Of a DNA stretch of 15,389 bases, positions 1-6,985 are shown in pieces. The notes under the pieces were generated by a model that did no database searches, was not told the origin of the DNA, and was given only the letters and a program-made list of their open reading frames with translations. The stretch lies in NCBI GenBank assembly GCA_025464695.1, contig JAODNQ010000293.1, positions 1-15,389 on the forward strand, written 5' to 3'. This stretch comes from Frankiales bacterium. Its GTDB lineage: Bacteria > Actinomycetota > Actinomycetes > Mycobacteriales > SCTD01. Both the position numbers and the translations under genes were made by a program. Within the stretch, counting starts at the first letter, position 1. Each line of letters starts with the position of its first letter.

Positions 1-618
1 GGTCGTCGCGGCGCCCGCGACCGTGTCCGGTCCGGTCGCGGGTCGGGGAGCCGTGGCTGCTCCCGCGGAGCACGCCGGGGTCGGGTTCGCCGGCACGGGT
101 CGTGACGCCGCAGCCGGCGCGGGGTCCGGAGCCGCGGCCGGCTCGGGCGTCGACGGGGGTGCTGGCACCGGGGTCGGTGCGGGCGCCGGCGCCAGCGCCG
201 GTGTCCCTGCCGAGGCCGCTGCCGCCCCCGCCGCCGGGCCGGTCTCCGGCGCTGCCCGGTAGGGGACCTCACCGGCCGGCTCCTCACGGGGCGGCCCGGC
301 CGGACCGGCCTCGTCCGGGAGGGTCGGGAGCAGCTGCGTCGGCGGGTCCGGCTGCAGGTCCGTGGTCGAGACCGCCGGCGGGTCGTCGTGGTCGTCGAGA
401 CCCACGACCGCGCGCACGCGGTCGAACAGCCCGGTGTGCACGGGCTCCTCGGGCAGCGGTTCGGGCTCGGCCTCGGCCGCGGGCACCTCCGGCTCGACGG
501 GCCCGACCCGCTCGCCGTCCCACTCAAGGTAGGCACCGCAGTCCCCGCAGAAGTCGGAACCCTCGTCGTTGCGGGCACCGCAGTCCCCGCAGATGACCAC
601 CGCCACGTCCACCGTCAC
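1..618 (-). CDS. Zinc-ribbon protein with long Pro/Ala-rich linker (3' end beyond window)
   Basis: This frame is open from a GTG at 616-618 to the left edge (206 codons), so the C-terminus is missing. The N-terminus carries two CxxC pairs, CGDCG at residues 10-14 and FCGDCGAYLEW at 23-33, a double-zinc-ribbon layout expected to bind one zinc. An acidic stretch and a short GLFDRVRAVVGL segment (63-74) follow, then a Pro/Ala/Thr-rich, probably disordered linker from about residue 108 to the edge. The GTG start is chosen because GGAG lies 8 bases upstream; other in-frame GTGs are close by (610-612, 604-606, 598-600). Zinc-ribbon proteins of this build follow baseplate genes in actinobacterial eCIS clusters, and some carry a C-terminal binding domain after the linker (family knowledge). 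The role is unknown; a surface, regulatory or linker role is inference. It lies 130 bases after the tail protein I gene. Confidence 0.75.
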   Translation of the reverse strand, partial: MTVDVAVVICGDCGARNDEGSDFCGDCGAYLEWDGERVGPVEPEVPAAEAEPEPLPEEPVHTGLFDRVRAVVGLDDHDDPPAVSTTDLQPDPPTQLLPTLPDEAGPAGPPREEPAGEVPYRAAPETGPAAGAAAASAGTPALAPAPAPTPVPAPPSTPEPAAAPDPAPAAASRPVPANPTPACSAGAATAPRPATGPDTVAGAATT

Positions 619-748
619 CGCCGTCGCTCCGTTCCCGTTCCTGGGGTCCGTCGTGCCGGCCACGGTTGCCCTGCGTCCGGGGCCGCACAGGGGCGGAGCG
701 GGCAGGCGCCCGGTCCGGCAGGCCTGCCTGAACGGGCACGCCTCACGG
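619..748. other. 130-base gap with short GC-rich inverted repeats
   Basis: The gap between the tail protein I gene and the zinc-ribbon gene holds an inverted repeat CGGGC-AGGC-GCCCG at 699-712 (5-bp stem, 4-base loop) and a 12-base perfect palindrome GGCAGGCCTGCC at 717-728. Neither is followed by a T-run, so neither is a classical intrinsic terminator. They could weakly attenuate read-through between the baseplate genes and the zinc-ribbon gene, or be chance in such GC-rich DNA. I see no convincing promoter boxes. Confidence 0.3.
627..630 (-). promoter_or_regulatory. Ribosome binding site for the zinc-ribbon gene
   Basis: GGAG on the minus strand sits 8 bases before the GTG at 616-618. It is the only purine-rich core with good spacing to any of the candidate GTG starts and is the reason that start was chosen. 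Confidence 0.4.
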
Positions 749-1297
749 TCAGGACAGCGGCTGCACCTCGATCTCGAGCACGACGTGCGCGGGCGCCGCG
801 GCGGTGACCAGCCGCGTGAGCCGGCCGACGTCGACGGCGTCCGGGTCGGCGCTGCGGACCACCACCCGGACCCGCGCGTCGGGCGTGCCGGGGAGCGCAC
901 CGCGCGGGACCCGCGACCAGGTGGCGGCACCGCTCTCCTCGACGTCGACCTGCACGTCCTCCCCGACCGCCAGCCGGGCCAGCTCGGCGATGCCGCGGAC
1001 CGTCCCGCGCTGCCGGTGCAGCGAGACCGCCTGCCCCACGACCGCCCGACGGGCGGCGGGGCTGCCGGCGGCCTCCAGCGTCACGCCCACCCAGCCGGCC
1101 AGCCAGGCGAGGAAGTCGTCCGGGGCGAGCGCGGGGTCGACGTAGGCGTGCAGGTCGTCCAGGGTGGCGACCACGGGAGCGAGGACGACGTCGAAGGCGG
1201 ACAGGAAGCGCGTCGTGAACTCGTCCTCCTGGTAGACCGCCGGCAGCTGGAGGACCATCGGGAGGGCCGGCTCGAGGTCCGGCAGCAGGCCGCGCAC
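749..1297 (-). CDS. Tail protein I-like baseplate protein (phage tail-like protein, TIGR02242 type)
   Basis: This 182-residue protein resembles the P2 gpI/eCIS tail-protein-I group, which joins the J-like protein in the baseplate wedge. Family-type features are LPAVYQEDEF with a following RFLSAFDVVLAPV block (about residues 18-43), DPALAPDDFLAWLAGWVG (54-71) and the HRQRGTVRGIAEL segment near residue 94, a hallmark of the group. The C-terminal third is a V/R-rich domain ending in LEIEVQPLS. The start is a GTG one base after the stop of the J-like gene, so the two are probably translationally coupled; only a weak AGGGCGAG lies upstream. It is the last clearly structural gene before the zinc-ribbon gene. 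The family call is strong; the exact placement in the wedge is inferred from relatives. Confidence 0.85.
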   Translation of the reverse strand: MRGLLPDLEPALPMVLQLPAVYQEDEFTTRFLSAFDVVLAPVVATLDDLHAYVDPALAPDDFLAWLAGWVGVTLEAAGSPAARRAVVGQAVSLHRQRGTVRGIAELARLAVGEDVQVDVEESGAATWSRVPRGALPGTPDARVRVVVRSADPDAVDVGRLTRLVTAAAPAHVVLEIEVQPLS

Positions 1298-1298
1298 G

Positions 1299-3251
1299 TC
1301 ACTCGCCCTGCGCGGCGCGGACCTGGTGCCCGAAGGAGAAGACGAGGGCCTGCCGGTCCAGGTCGATCCGCTGCACGGGCTCGCCCCGCTCGCCGGTCAG
1401 CGGGTTGGCGGCGAACAGCCGGACGTCGTCGACGACGTCGGTGCCCGGCAGCTGCTGGAGCACGGCGTGCACCTCGCCCGACTGCACCGGCCTCCCGAAG
1501 GGCCAGCCTGCGCGGTCGGGCCCACCGCTGAGCGGGTCGAGGTACCCGTACAGCGCCTCGACGGCGTCGGCGCGCAGGTCCTCCGCACGCACCCCCTCCC
1601 GGGCGGTGATCCGCGCGACGACGGTCACGCCCTGGTAGGACGGCGGCTCGACCAGCAGCCGCGACCCGACCACCCGTCGCTCGTCGAGGTGGCGGGTCAC
1701 GGTCTCCAGCACCTCGTCGGAGGGGACGAGGTCCTCGAACCGCAGCCGGCCGTCCTCGCCCGGAGCCGCCGACGGCACGACGAGCAGGCGCACGCCCCCG
1801 GCGTCCTCGGGCTCGCGTGCCGGGACGCACCGGACGCGGGCGAGACCGGGCACGGCCTGCCGCGCCAGGTGCTCGTAGTCCTCGGCCGTGACCGCGCGGT
1901 CACGCGTGCGCAGCGCGAGCGGGCCGCGCTGCCGCGCCTGGTCGACGCTCTCGCCCGCCACGCCGCCGACCGCAGGACGCCGGTTCTCCACGCGGTCGAC
2001 GAACGGCACCGTCGTGCGCAGCACCCGCAACGCCCTCGCGGCGACGTTCCCCGCCGGGCCGCCTCCCGTGCGGTACTCGGGGACCCGCAGCGGCGCACCC
2101 TTCGGCGGGACGGCGCCGTAGGTGCGCAGCGTCCCGTCCTGCTCGCGGACCGCGGGCGGGAAGGCGACCTCCCCGGTGACCCGGTCGATCCGGACCACCC
2201 GCTCGTCCGGGCCGCGACCGCCGAAGCTGTCGACCTCCTTCCAGCGGCGCCAGCCCGACCCGCCGGCGACCTCGACCACCAGCGGCGGACCGCCCGCGAC
2301 CACCGGGTGCCGGGCCAGGACGAACACCTGCCCGGGCACCCCCTCCGACAGCCCGAGGACCTCGTCGTGCACCGTCTCGGCGTGCTCGCCGCGCACGGTG
2401 CCCCCGACGGTCGCGGCGGAGGCCGCCTGCACGAGGGGCGCTGCGCTGTAGGCGGGGAAGCCGGGTTCGGGCTCGACCACCCGGCACCGCAGCCAGCCCG
2501 CCCGCTGCCGGCCCAGCACCGAGGCGACGTGCCGCGACGACACGTGCACGACGACCTCACCCGGGCGGTTGAGGCCTCCGGTGCCGTCGCGCTCGACCTC
2601 GCACGCGGTCCAACCGGTGCCGTTCCAGGCCTCCCAGACCAGCGGGGGGTAGCGCGGGTCGACACCGCGGCCCTGCACGCGGCACTCGAGCGTCAGGCCG
2701 ACCGCGAGGGCCGGCGCGGCCTCGTCGAGACCGACGAGCAGGACGTCCCCCGGTACCGGCGGGTCGCTGAAGACCGGGAAGGGCCGGTCCTCGCGCAGCT
2801 CGTCCGCGCGCAGCACGGGTTCACCGCCGAGCGCCTGGGTGGCGAGGTGCGCGAGCCGCCTCGGGGCGAGCGCGAGCGGACCCGTGGTGGCGAACACGAC
2901 GGCGTCGTCCTCGGGACCGCGCAGGCTCGCGACCTCGGTGGCCTGCGGCACCGTGACCGGTTCCGGGAGGGGTGCCGACAACCAGAACGTGAGGTCCGCG
3001 CTGGCCGCGCACGCGGGGTAGAGGGAGACGCCGACCAGCTCGAGGAAGGTCGTGTACAGCCGGTCTGGCACCCGGTTCAGGCGGTACAGCAGCTGGTCGA
3101 CCATGAACGCGAACGTCTCGATCAACGTGACGCCCGGGTCGGAGACGTTGTGGTCGCTCCACTCCGGGCAGCGCTGCTGCACCATCCGCTTGGCGTCGTC
3201 CACGAGGTCCTGGAAGCGGCGGTCGTCGAGGTCTGGCACAGGGAGGGCCAT
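1299..3251 (-). CDS. Baseplate J-like protein (wedge component, gp6/Afp11-type)
   Basis: This 650-residue protein is the large baseplate wedge component. The N-terminus is diagnostic: DLDDRRFQDLVDDAKR, then CPEWSDHNVSDPGVTLIE and FMVDQLLYRLNRVPDRLY within the first 70 residues, as in eCIS baseplate J-like proteins. A long beta-rich middle follows (with VRIDRVTGEVAFP and YRTGGGPAGNVA), and a later TAEDYEHLARQAVPGLARV segment matches the gpJ core. The C-terminal part (VVGSRLLVEPPSYQGVTVVARI, GYLDPLSGGPD, GEVHAVLQQLPG) also fits the family. Homologues form the ring that links the spike hub to the sheath and triggers contraction. Its ATG overlaps the gp25-like stop as ATGA, so it is probably translationally coupled. 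No truncation or frameshift is seen. Confidence 0.93.
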   Translation of the reverse strand: MALPVPDLDDRRFQDLVDDAKRMVQQRCPEWSDHNVSDPGVTLIETFAFMVDQLLYRLNRVPDRLYTTFLELVGVSLYPACAASADLTFWLSAPLPEPVTVPQATEVASLRGPEDDAVVFATTGPLALAPRRLAHLATQALGGEPVLRADELREDRPFPVFSDPPVPGDVLLVGLDEAAPALAVGLTLECRVQGRGVDPRYPPLVWEAWNGTGWTACEVERDGTGGLNRPGEVVVHVSSRHVASVLGRQRAGWLRCRVVEPEPGFPAYSAAPLVQAASAATVGGTVRGEHAETVHDEVLGLSEGVPGQVFVLARHPVVAGGPPLVVEVAGGSGWRRWKEVDSFGGRGPDERVVRIDRVTGEVAFPPAVREQDGTLRTYGAVPPKGAPLRVPEYRTGGGPAGNVAARALRVLRTTVPFVDRVENRRPAVGGVAGESVDQARQRGPLALRTRDRAVTAEDYEHLARQAVPGLARVRCVPAREPEDAGGVRLLVVPSAAPGEDGRLRFEDLVPSDEVLETVTRHLDERRVVGSRLLVEPPSYQGVTVVARITAREGVRAEDLRADAVEALYGYLDPLSGGPDRAGWPFGRPVQSGEVHAVLQQLPGTDVVDDVRLFAANPLTGERGEPVQRIDLDRQALVFSFGHQVRAAQGE

Positions 3252-3664
3252 CAGCGGGCTGCCTCGTTCTCGTGGGGCGGGATGACGTAGAACGGGAAGA
3301 CCAGGTTGCGCGGGTCGTTGGTGCCGCGCAGGACGTACTGCACGTCGATGTACAGCGTCCCGTCCTCGACGTCGTCGAAGCGCACCACGACGTCCTCGAG
3401 GTCGATCCGCGGCTCCCAGCGCTCCAGCGCGACGCGGACGGCGTAGGCGATGCTGCCGGCGGTCGAGGCGTCGGCCGGCGCGAAGACGTAGTCGTGGACG
3501 GCGCAGCCGAACTCCGGCCGCATCGGCCGCTCACCCGGGGACGTGGCGAGCACGAGCCGGATGCTCTCCTCGACCTCGCGCTCACGGCGGACCAGGGCGA
3601 TGCTGCCCGTCGTGTCGGTGCGCAGCGGGAAGGCCCAGCCGGCGCCGACGAACTCCTGTCCCAC
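3251..3664 (-). CDS. gp25-like baseplate wedge protein (GPW/gp25 family, Afp9-type)
   Basis: This 137-residue protein matches the GPW/gp25 family, the lysozyme-like wedge component that nucleates sheath assembly. Visible features are a GAGWAFPLRTDTTGSIAL start (7-24), the EESIRLVLATSPGERPMRPEFGC block (32-54), which is the family signature, and a beta-rich C-terminal half (WEPRIDLEDVVVRF, GTLYIDVQYVLRG, NLVFPFYV). The length is normal for the family. The start is a GTG three bases after the PAAR stop; no strong ribosome site is visible, so re-initiation after the PAAR gene is likely. It overlaps the following J-like gene as ATGA. Confidence 0.93.
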   Translation of the reverse strand: MGQEFVGAGWAFPLRTDTTGSIALVRREREVEESIRLVLATSPGERPMRPEFGCAVHDYVFAPADASTAGSIAYAVRVALERWEPRIDLEDVVVRFDDVEDGTLYIDVQYVLRGTNDPRNLVFPFYVIPPHENEAAR

Positions 3665-3667
3665 CGG

Positions 3668-3949
3668 TCAGCCGATCATCACGGTGGGACACCCGGGCGG
3701 CAGCACGGGGGCGCCGCAGCCCGACATGTCGCCGACGCGGAGGGCAGGGCGACCGCCGATCATCACCGTCGGTGAGCCGGGTCCGACCATCGGTGTCGGC
3801 GGGTGGACGACGGGGGGCGGGAACGAGCAGGTGTGCAGGTCACCCATCACGGCCGCCGGCAGACCGCCGATGAGGACGACCGCGACGCCCGGCCCGGTGA
3901 TGATCCCCGGATGGGCCGTCATGTCCGAGACGCGTGCAGCGGGTGGCAC
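3668..3949 (-). CDS. PAAR-domain spike tip protein
   Basis: This 93-residue protein consists almost wholly of a PAAR domain. It starts PPAARVSDMTAHPG and holds two copies of a P-x-V-x-I-G-G-x-P-A-x-x-x-G-D-x motif (about residues 20-42 and 59-78) with a partial third ending PTVMIG. PAAR proteins form a sharp cone capping the VgrG spike and bind a metal; candidate ligands here are H13, H39, C41, H49, C78 and C87. No extra domain is fused at either end, so it carries no built-in effector. The start is GTG with AGGAGG five bases upstream, and that site overlaps the TAG stop of the VgrG-like gene. Confidence 0.93.
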   Translation of the reverse strand: MPPAARVSDMTAHPGIITGPGVAVVLIGGLPAAVMGDLHTCSFPPPVVHPPTPMVGPGSPTVMIGGRPALRVGDMSGCGAPVLPPGCPTVMIG

Positions 3950-3954
3950 ACCAG

Positions 3955-3960
3955 CCTCCT
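3955..3960 (-). promoter_or_regulatory. Strong ribosome binding site for the PAAR gene
   Basis: A full AGGAGG lies five bases before the GTG at 3947-3949 and fixes that start. It shares bases with the TAG stop codon of the VgrG-like gene (TAGGAGG), linking termination upstream to initiation here. Confidence 0.75.
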
Positions 3961-5749
3961 AGTTGATCTTGACGACGGAGCCGCGGACGGTGGTCATGCC
4001 GCTGGAGGACAGCTCGGCGGTGCCCGTGCCCGCGACCTTCACGGCGGGGGCGGACACCTCCGCGGCGGCGGTGCCCTTGACCTTGACGTCGGCGCCGCTC
4101 AGCTCCAGGTTCGCCTTGGCCTTGATCGTGATGTTCACGCCCTCGACCGTCACGTCGCCGGCGCCCGTCTTGACGACGACGTCCTGCTTGGCCGTCACCT
4201 CGACCGGGCCCTCGGACACGATCTCGATCTTGGCGGCGCCCTTCTGCACCAGCGACACCTTGTTCTTGCCGGTGGTGGTGCTGAGGGTGAGCCGCTCCTC
4301 TCCCGGCTTCTCGACCATCTCGACGACCATGCCGCTCCGCGAGGTGAAGGACCGCCGGCTGACCTTGCCGTTGTCGGCGCCGGGGTCGCCCTTGGGCTTG
4401 TCCTTGCCGTTGTAGAGGCCGCCCACGACGTAGGGCTCGTCGACGTCGCCCATGCCGAACAGCACCAGCACCTCGTCGCCCACCTCGGGGAGCGAGTTGG
4501 TGGACTGACCGGCCCCGGCAGCGCCCTGGACCACACGCGCCCAGTGCGTCTCGTAGTCGTCGGACTGGACCGGCAGCTTCACCTTGACCCGGCCGAGGTG
4601 CTCGTCGTCGTTGATGTTCGTGACGATGCCGACGTGCGGACCGGCGTGACGCCCCACCAGGCTCCCGGCACCTCCTTCCGTGAGCCCGAACAGCGACTCG
4701 GTGGCGCGGCTGCTGACGCTGATCGACGTCGTGTAGCCGCGGATCGGCTCCACCTCGTGCCGCGCGGTCATGACCACGTACGTGCCGTCGAAGGGCTGGC
4801 CGACGTCCTTCACCCGCACGGCCTTCCCGGCGGCGATGTCCGGGCAGCCGTGCAAGGTCGCCTCGAGGTCGAGGAAGCCGCGGCCGATCTCGTGGGACAA
4901 CGACGTCGCCAGGTCGGTGCACGCGGCCTGCCCGGTCAGCCGGGACGACGGCCGGACCAGCGTGCCCGCACGGAAGCCCTGCGCCAGCGCCTTGGGGGTG
5001 ACCGACCCGGTGAGCTGCACGCCGGGCGCGGAGACCGGGCTCTTGCCCACCACCTCCTTCTTGTCCTTCGGGCTCCACCCTCGGACCTCGACCTCCGGCC
5101 GCTGCCCCGCCCCGCCCAGCGAGGCCCGCAGGTGGGTCACGTTCCCGCCGACGCCGAGCTCGGCCACCGGTGCGCTCAGCTCCTTCGGCCCGATGGTCTG
5201 GAAGTGGAAGCCGCCGTCGCGCACGAACATCTGGGCACCGACCGAGGCCGCGAGCCGGCGCAGGAACTGCCAGTCGGTCAGCCCCTCCTGCGTCTGGTGC
5301 GGCACGACCTGCCCCAGGCTCTGGATGTTCGCGGCGCGGATACCCGCTTCCGAGACGACGCGGCGCACGACGTCGCTGGCCTTCATCTCCAGGAACGCCC
5401 GGTACGACGACCGGGCGAAGAGCCGGTGCGAGACGTCCATGCCGCGCACCGTCGTCGTCGTGCCGTGCCCGTCGATCTCGACCTCGACGGTCGTGACCTC
5501 GCCCTGGAACAGGGTCACGGTCGCCGCCCCGGCCTTCACGCCGACGGTGACGGCCGCCCCGACCTTGACGCCCGCCTTGTCGAGGGTCGTCGCGGGCGTC
5601 CCGTGCAGCGACAGCAGGAACATGCTGGGCTCGTTCAGGCTCTGCTCCACCCACGTCCGGGTGAGCATCGCCGCGACCTCGGCGCTCAAGGGCGTCCCGT
5701 TCACGCGGACGTCGACGTCGTAGGTGACGCTCAGCTCAGCGACCGGCAC
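3959..5749 (-). CDS. VgrG-like hub/spike protein (Afp8-type)
   Basis: This 596-residue protein trimerises into the hub and spike at the tube tip. Residues 1-350 form the gp27-like hub region, with a late-control-protein-D-type block around GMDVSHRLFARSSYRAFLEM (103-122) and EGLTDWQFLRRLAASVGAQMFV (155-176). Residues 371-450 are the gp5/V-type OB fold (HVGIVTNINDDEHLGRVKVKLP, WARVV, LPEVGDEVLVLFGMGD, PYVVGGLYNGKDKP). From about 495 the sequence alternates short V/K/A/G beta strands (VSLVQKG, IEIVSEG, VEVTAKQ, VVVKTGAGDVTVEG and so on) to the end, the expected triple-stranded beta-helix spike. No enzymatic extension follows. The GTG start lies inside the LysM gene, overlapping it by 14 bases, with GGGGGGC about 8 bases upstream. 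It ends at TAG within the PAAR ribosome site. Confidence 0.95.
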   Translation of the reverse strand: MPVAELSVTYDVDVRVNGTPLSAEVAAMLTRTWVEQSLNEPSMFLLSLHGTPATTLDKAGVKVGAAVTVGVKAGAATVTLFQGEVTTVEVEIDGHGTTTTVRGMDVSHRLFARSSYRAFLEMKASDVVRRVVSEAGIRAANIQSLGQVVPHQTQEGLTDWQFLRRLAASVGAQMFVRDGGFHFQTIGPKELSAPVAELGVGGNVTHLRASLGGAGQRPEVEVRGWSPKDKKEVVGKSPVSAPGVQLTGSVTPKALAQGFRAGTLVRPSSRLTGQAACTDLATSLSHEIGRGFLDLEATLHGCPDIAAGKAVRVKDVGQPFDGTYVVMTARHEVEPIRGYTTSISVSSRATESLFGLTEGGAGSLVGRHAGPHVGIVTNINDDEHLGRVKVKLPVQSDDYETHWARVVQGAAGAGQSTNSLPEVGDEVLVLFGMGDVDEPYVVGGLYNGKDKPKGDPGADNGKVSRRSFTSRSGMVVEMVEKPGEERLTLSTTTGKNKVSLVQKGAAKIEIVSEGPVEVTAKQDVVVKTGAGDVTVEGVNITIKAKANLELSGADVKVKGTAAAEVSAPAVKVAGTGTAELSSSGMTTVRGSVVKIN

Positions 5750-6518
5750 GGACCAGCCCCCCGGTCGGCGTCGGGACCGGCCCGTGCAGAGCGTCGGCGA
5801 CGGGCAGGAGCAGCCGCACCCCGGGGCGCACCCGCAGCGGGTCGTCGATGCCGTTGGCGCGCGCGACGGCCCGCCAGGCGGCCGGGTCCCCGTACTCGCG
5901 GTAGGCGACCCCCGCGAGCGTGTCGCCCTCGACCATGACGTGGACCCGCTGCGGCTCCAGCGCCCCCGACGTCGGGTTCTGCCCGGGGGGACTGCCGGCC
6001 AGCTCCTCGAGGTCGATGGTGCACAGCGCCCGCACCGGCACGCCCGACGGCGTGAAGAGCGTGTAGTTGGCGGTGACGCTGCTGACGTACGCGAGGAACC
6101 CCGTCAGCCCTCCCCAGCGGAACAGCACCCACGGCGGTGACGCCTTCTTCGCCGCGAACGACGCCGCGGTCGGGGTGCAGCAGGAGAACAGCAGCTCGAC
6201 CCGCTTCACGACGCTCGTGTCCTGGGTGTCGGACGCGTCGAAGAACAGCTCCAGCGTCAGCTTCGACGGCGTCGGGCCCTTGAACTGGGGCGGCGCGCTC
6301 TTCTTGTTGCCCTTGGCGGTCTGCCGCGCCCAGTCGGCCTTCTTCGCGAGCTTGAGCTCCTTCGGGTTGAACTGGAAGTCGATCTGACCGATCTTCGCGC
6401 CGGGCTTCGCCAGCGACCCGTCGGGTGACGGCTCGTGCAGCTCCAGGTAGGCGTGCTCGAGCTTGCTGCGGCCGCCGGGCGCACCGCCGGTCGCCTCCAT
6501 GGAGACGGGACTGGTCAC
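5736..6518 (-). CDS. LysM-domain tail protein (Afp7-type tube end protein)
   Basis: This 260-residue protein joins an N-terminal eCIS/phage tail domain to a C-terminal LysM. The N-terminal part includes IDFQFNPKELKLAKKADW (46-63), a family hallmark, SKLTLELFFD (85-94) and WGGLTGFLAYVSSVTANYTLF (135-155). LysM covers about 192-240 (VHVMVEGDTLAGVAYREYGD, WRAVARANGIDDPLRVRPG, LLLPV). In phage and eCIS baseplates such LysM proteins bridge the tube end and the hub or sheath rather than degrade cell wall; a peptidoglycan role is possible but not needed. The GTG at 6516-6518 is preferred over an ATG six codons later because GGGAGGA lies directly upstream. The stop falls inside the following VgrG-like gene. 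Confidence 0.9.
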   Translation of the reverse strand: MTSPVSMEATGGAPGGRSKLEHAYLELHEPSPDGSLAKPGAKIGQIDFQFNPKELKLAKKADWARQTAKGNKKSAPPQFKGPTPSKLTLELFFDASDTQDTSVVKRVELLFSCCTPTAASFAAKKASPPWVLFRWGGLTGFLAYVSSVTANYTLFTPSGVPVRALCTIDLEELAGSPPGQNPTSGALEPQRVHVMVEGDTLAGVAYREYGDPAAWRAVARANGIDDPLRVRPGVRLLLPVADALHGPVPTPTGGLVRAGR

Positions 6519-6521
6519 CGG

Positions 6522-6528
6522 TCCTCCC
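6522..6528 (-). promoter_or_regulatory. Ribosome binding site for the LysM gene
   Basis: GGGAGGA lies just upstream of the GTG at 6516-6518 and next to the TGA of the preceding tube-like gene. It decides in favour of the GTG start over the internal ATG at 6498-6500. Confidence 0.6.
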
Positions 6529-6966
6529 TCAGCCCGCGCCGGGCGAGATGAACCCGTGGTGCGCGATCTCCACGGTCTCGGTGACGACCTTCGGCGAGTC
6601 GGGCGACAGCGACGGGCCGGTCCAGCGCACGGGCACCACCTCGAGCAGGCCCCACTGCGCGATGATCTTGCCGTCGGCGCGCATCGCCTCGATGGTCGCG
6701 GTGCGGCGCTTGTAGCCCGACGTCATGCTCGCGAACCACTTCGCGATCTTCTCGGTGTCCTTGCCCAGCGGCCGGGTCAGCTTGATGTTCGGGTACTTCA
6801 GCCGGGTGGGCAGCTGCCAGACCTGGCCGTTGTTGCCGCCCTCCTCGCGCGTCTCCATGACCACCTCGACGCCGAGCCCTTCACAGCTGCTGAACCAGCC
6901 GAGGTCGACGTCGTCGAGCCTCACGACGTAACGGACCGAGACACTGGTGTCGACGTCCTGCAGCAC
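6529..6966 (-). CDS. Second tube-like tail protein (TIGR02241 phage tail region protein, Afp5-type)
   Basis: This 145-residue protein belongs to the gp19-like tube fold in the TIGR02241 group. Features are the SVRYVVRLDDVDLGWFSSCEGLGVE start (9-33), the family-specific LPTRLKYPNIKLTRPLGKDTEKIAKWF run (52-78) and VETVEIAHHGFISPGAG-like closure. In Afp/PVC-type particles a specialised second tube protein forms the first ring on the hub, adapting the hexameric tube to the trimeric spike; its position just before the LysM and VgrG genes suits that job. The start is a GTG with GGGAGGGG a few bases upstream, 19 bases after the long Pro/Ala-rich gene. A Met-initiated alternative is absent in the first 35 codons. 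Confidence 0.9.
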   Translation of the reverse strand: MLQDVDTSVSVRYVVRLDDVDLGWFSSCEGLGVEVVMETREEGGNNGQVWQLPTRLKYPNIKLTRPLGKDTEKIAKWFASMTSGYKRRTATIEAMRADGKIIAQWGLLEVVPVRWTGPSLSPDSPKVVTETVEIAHHGFISPGAG

Positions 6967-6985
6967 GAGTTGCCCCTCCCCTGTC

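Noticed and set aside
717..728. Palindrome GGCAGGCCTGCC as an intrinsic terminator
   Set aside because: It has no loop and no T-run; short palindromes are frequent in DNA of this GC content.
524..739. A 71-codon minus-strand frame overlapping the zinc-ribbon start
   Set aside because: It is out of frame with the two CxxC pairs and translates to Arg/Gly-rich sequence without features; the zinc-ribbon frame explains this DNA.
1326..3290. A 654-codon open frame on the + strand opposite the J-like gene
   Set aside because: It mirrors the J-like gene, has arginine/aspartate/histidine-rich low-complexity translation and no family features. Such antisense frames are usual in DNA with GC-rich third positions.
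3803..5938. Long + strand frame opposite the VgrG-like gene
   Set aside because: It crosses the PAAR, VgrG and LysM genes, all of which have strong family motifs and tightly packed boundaries.
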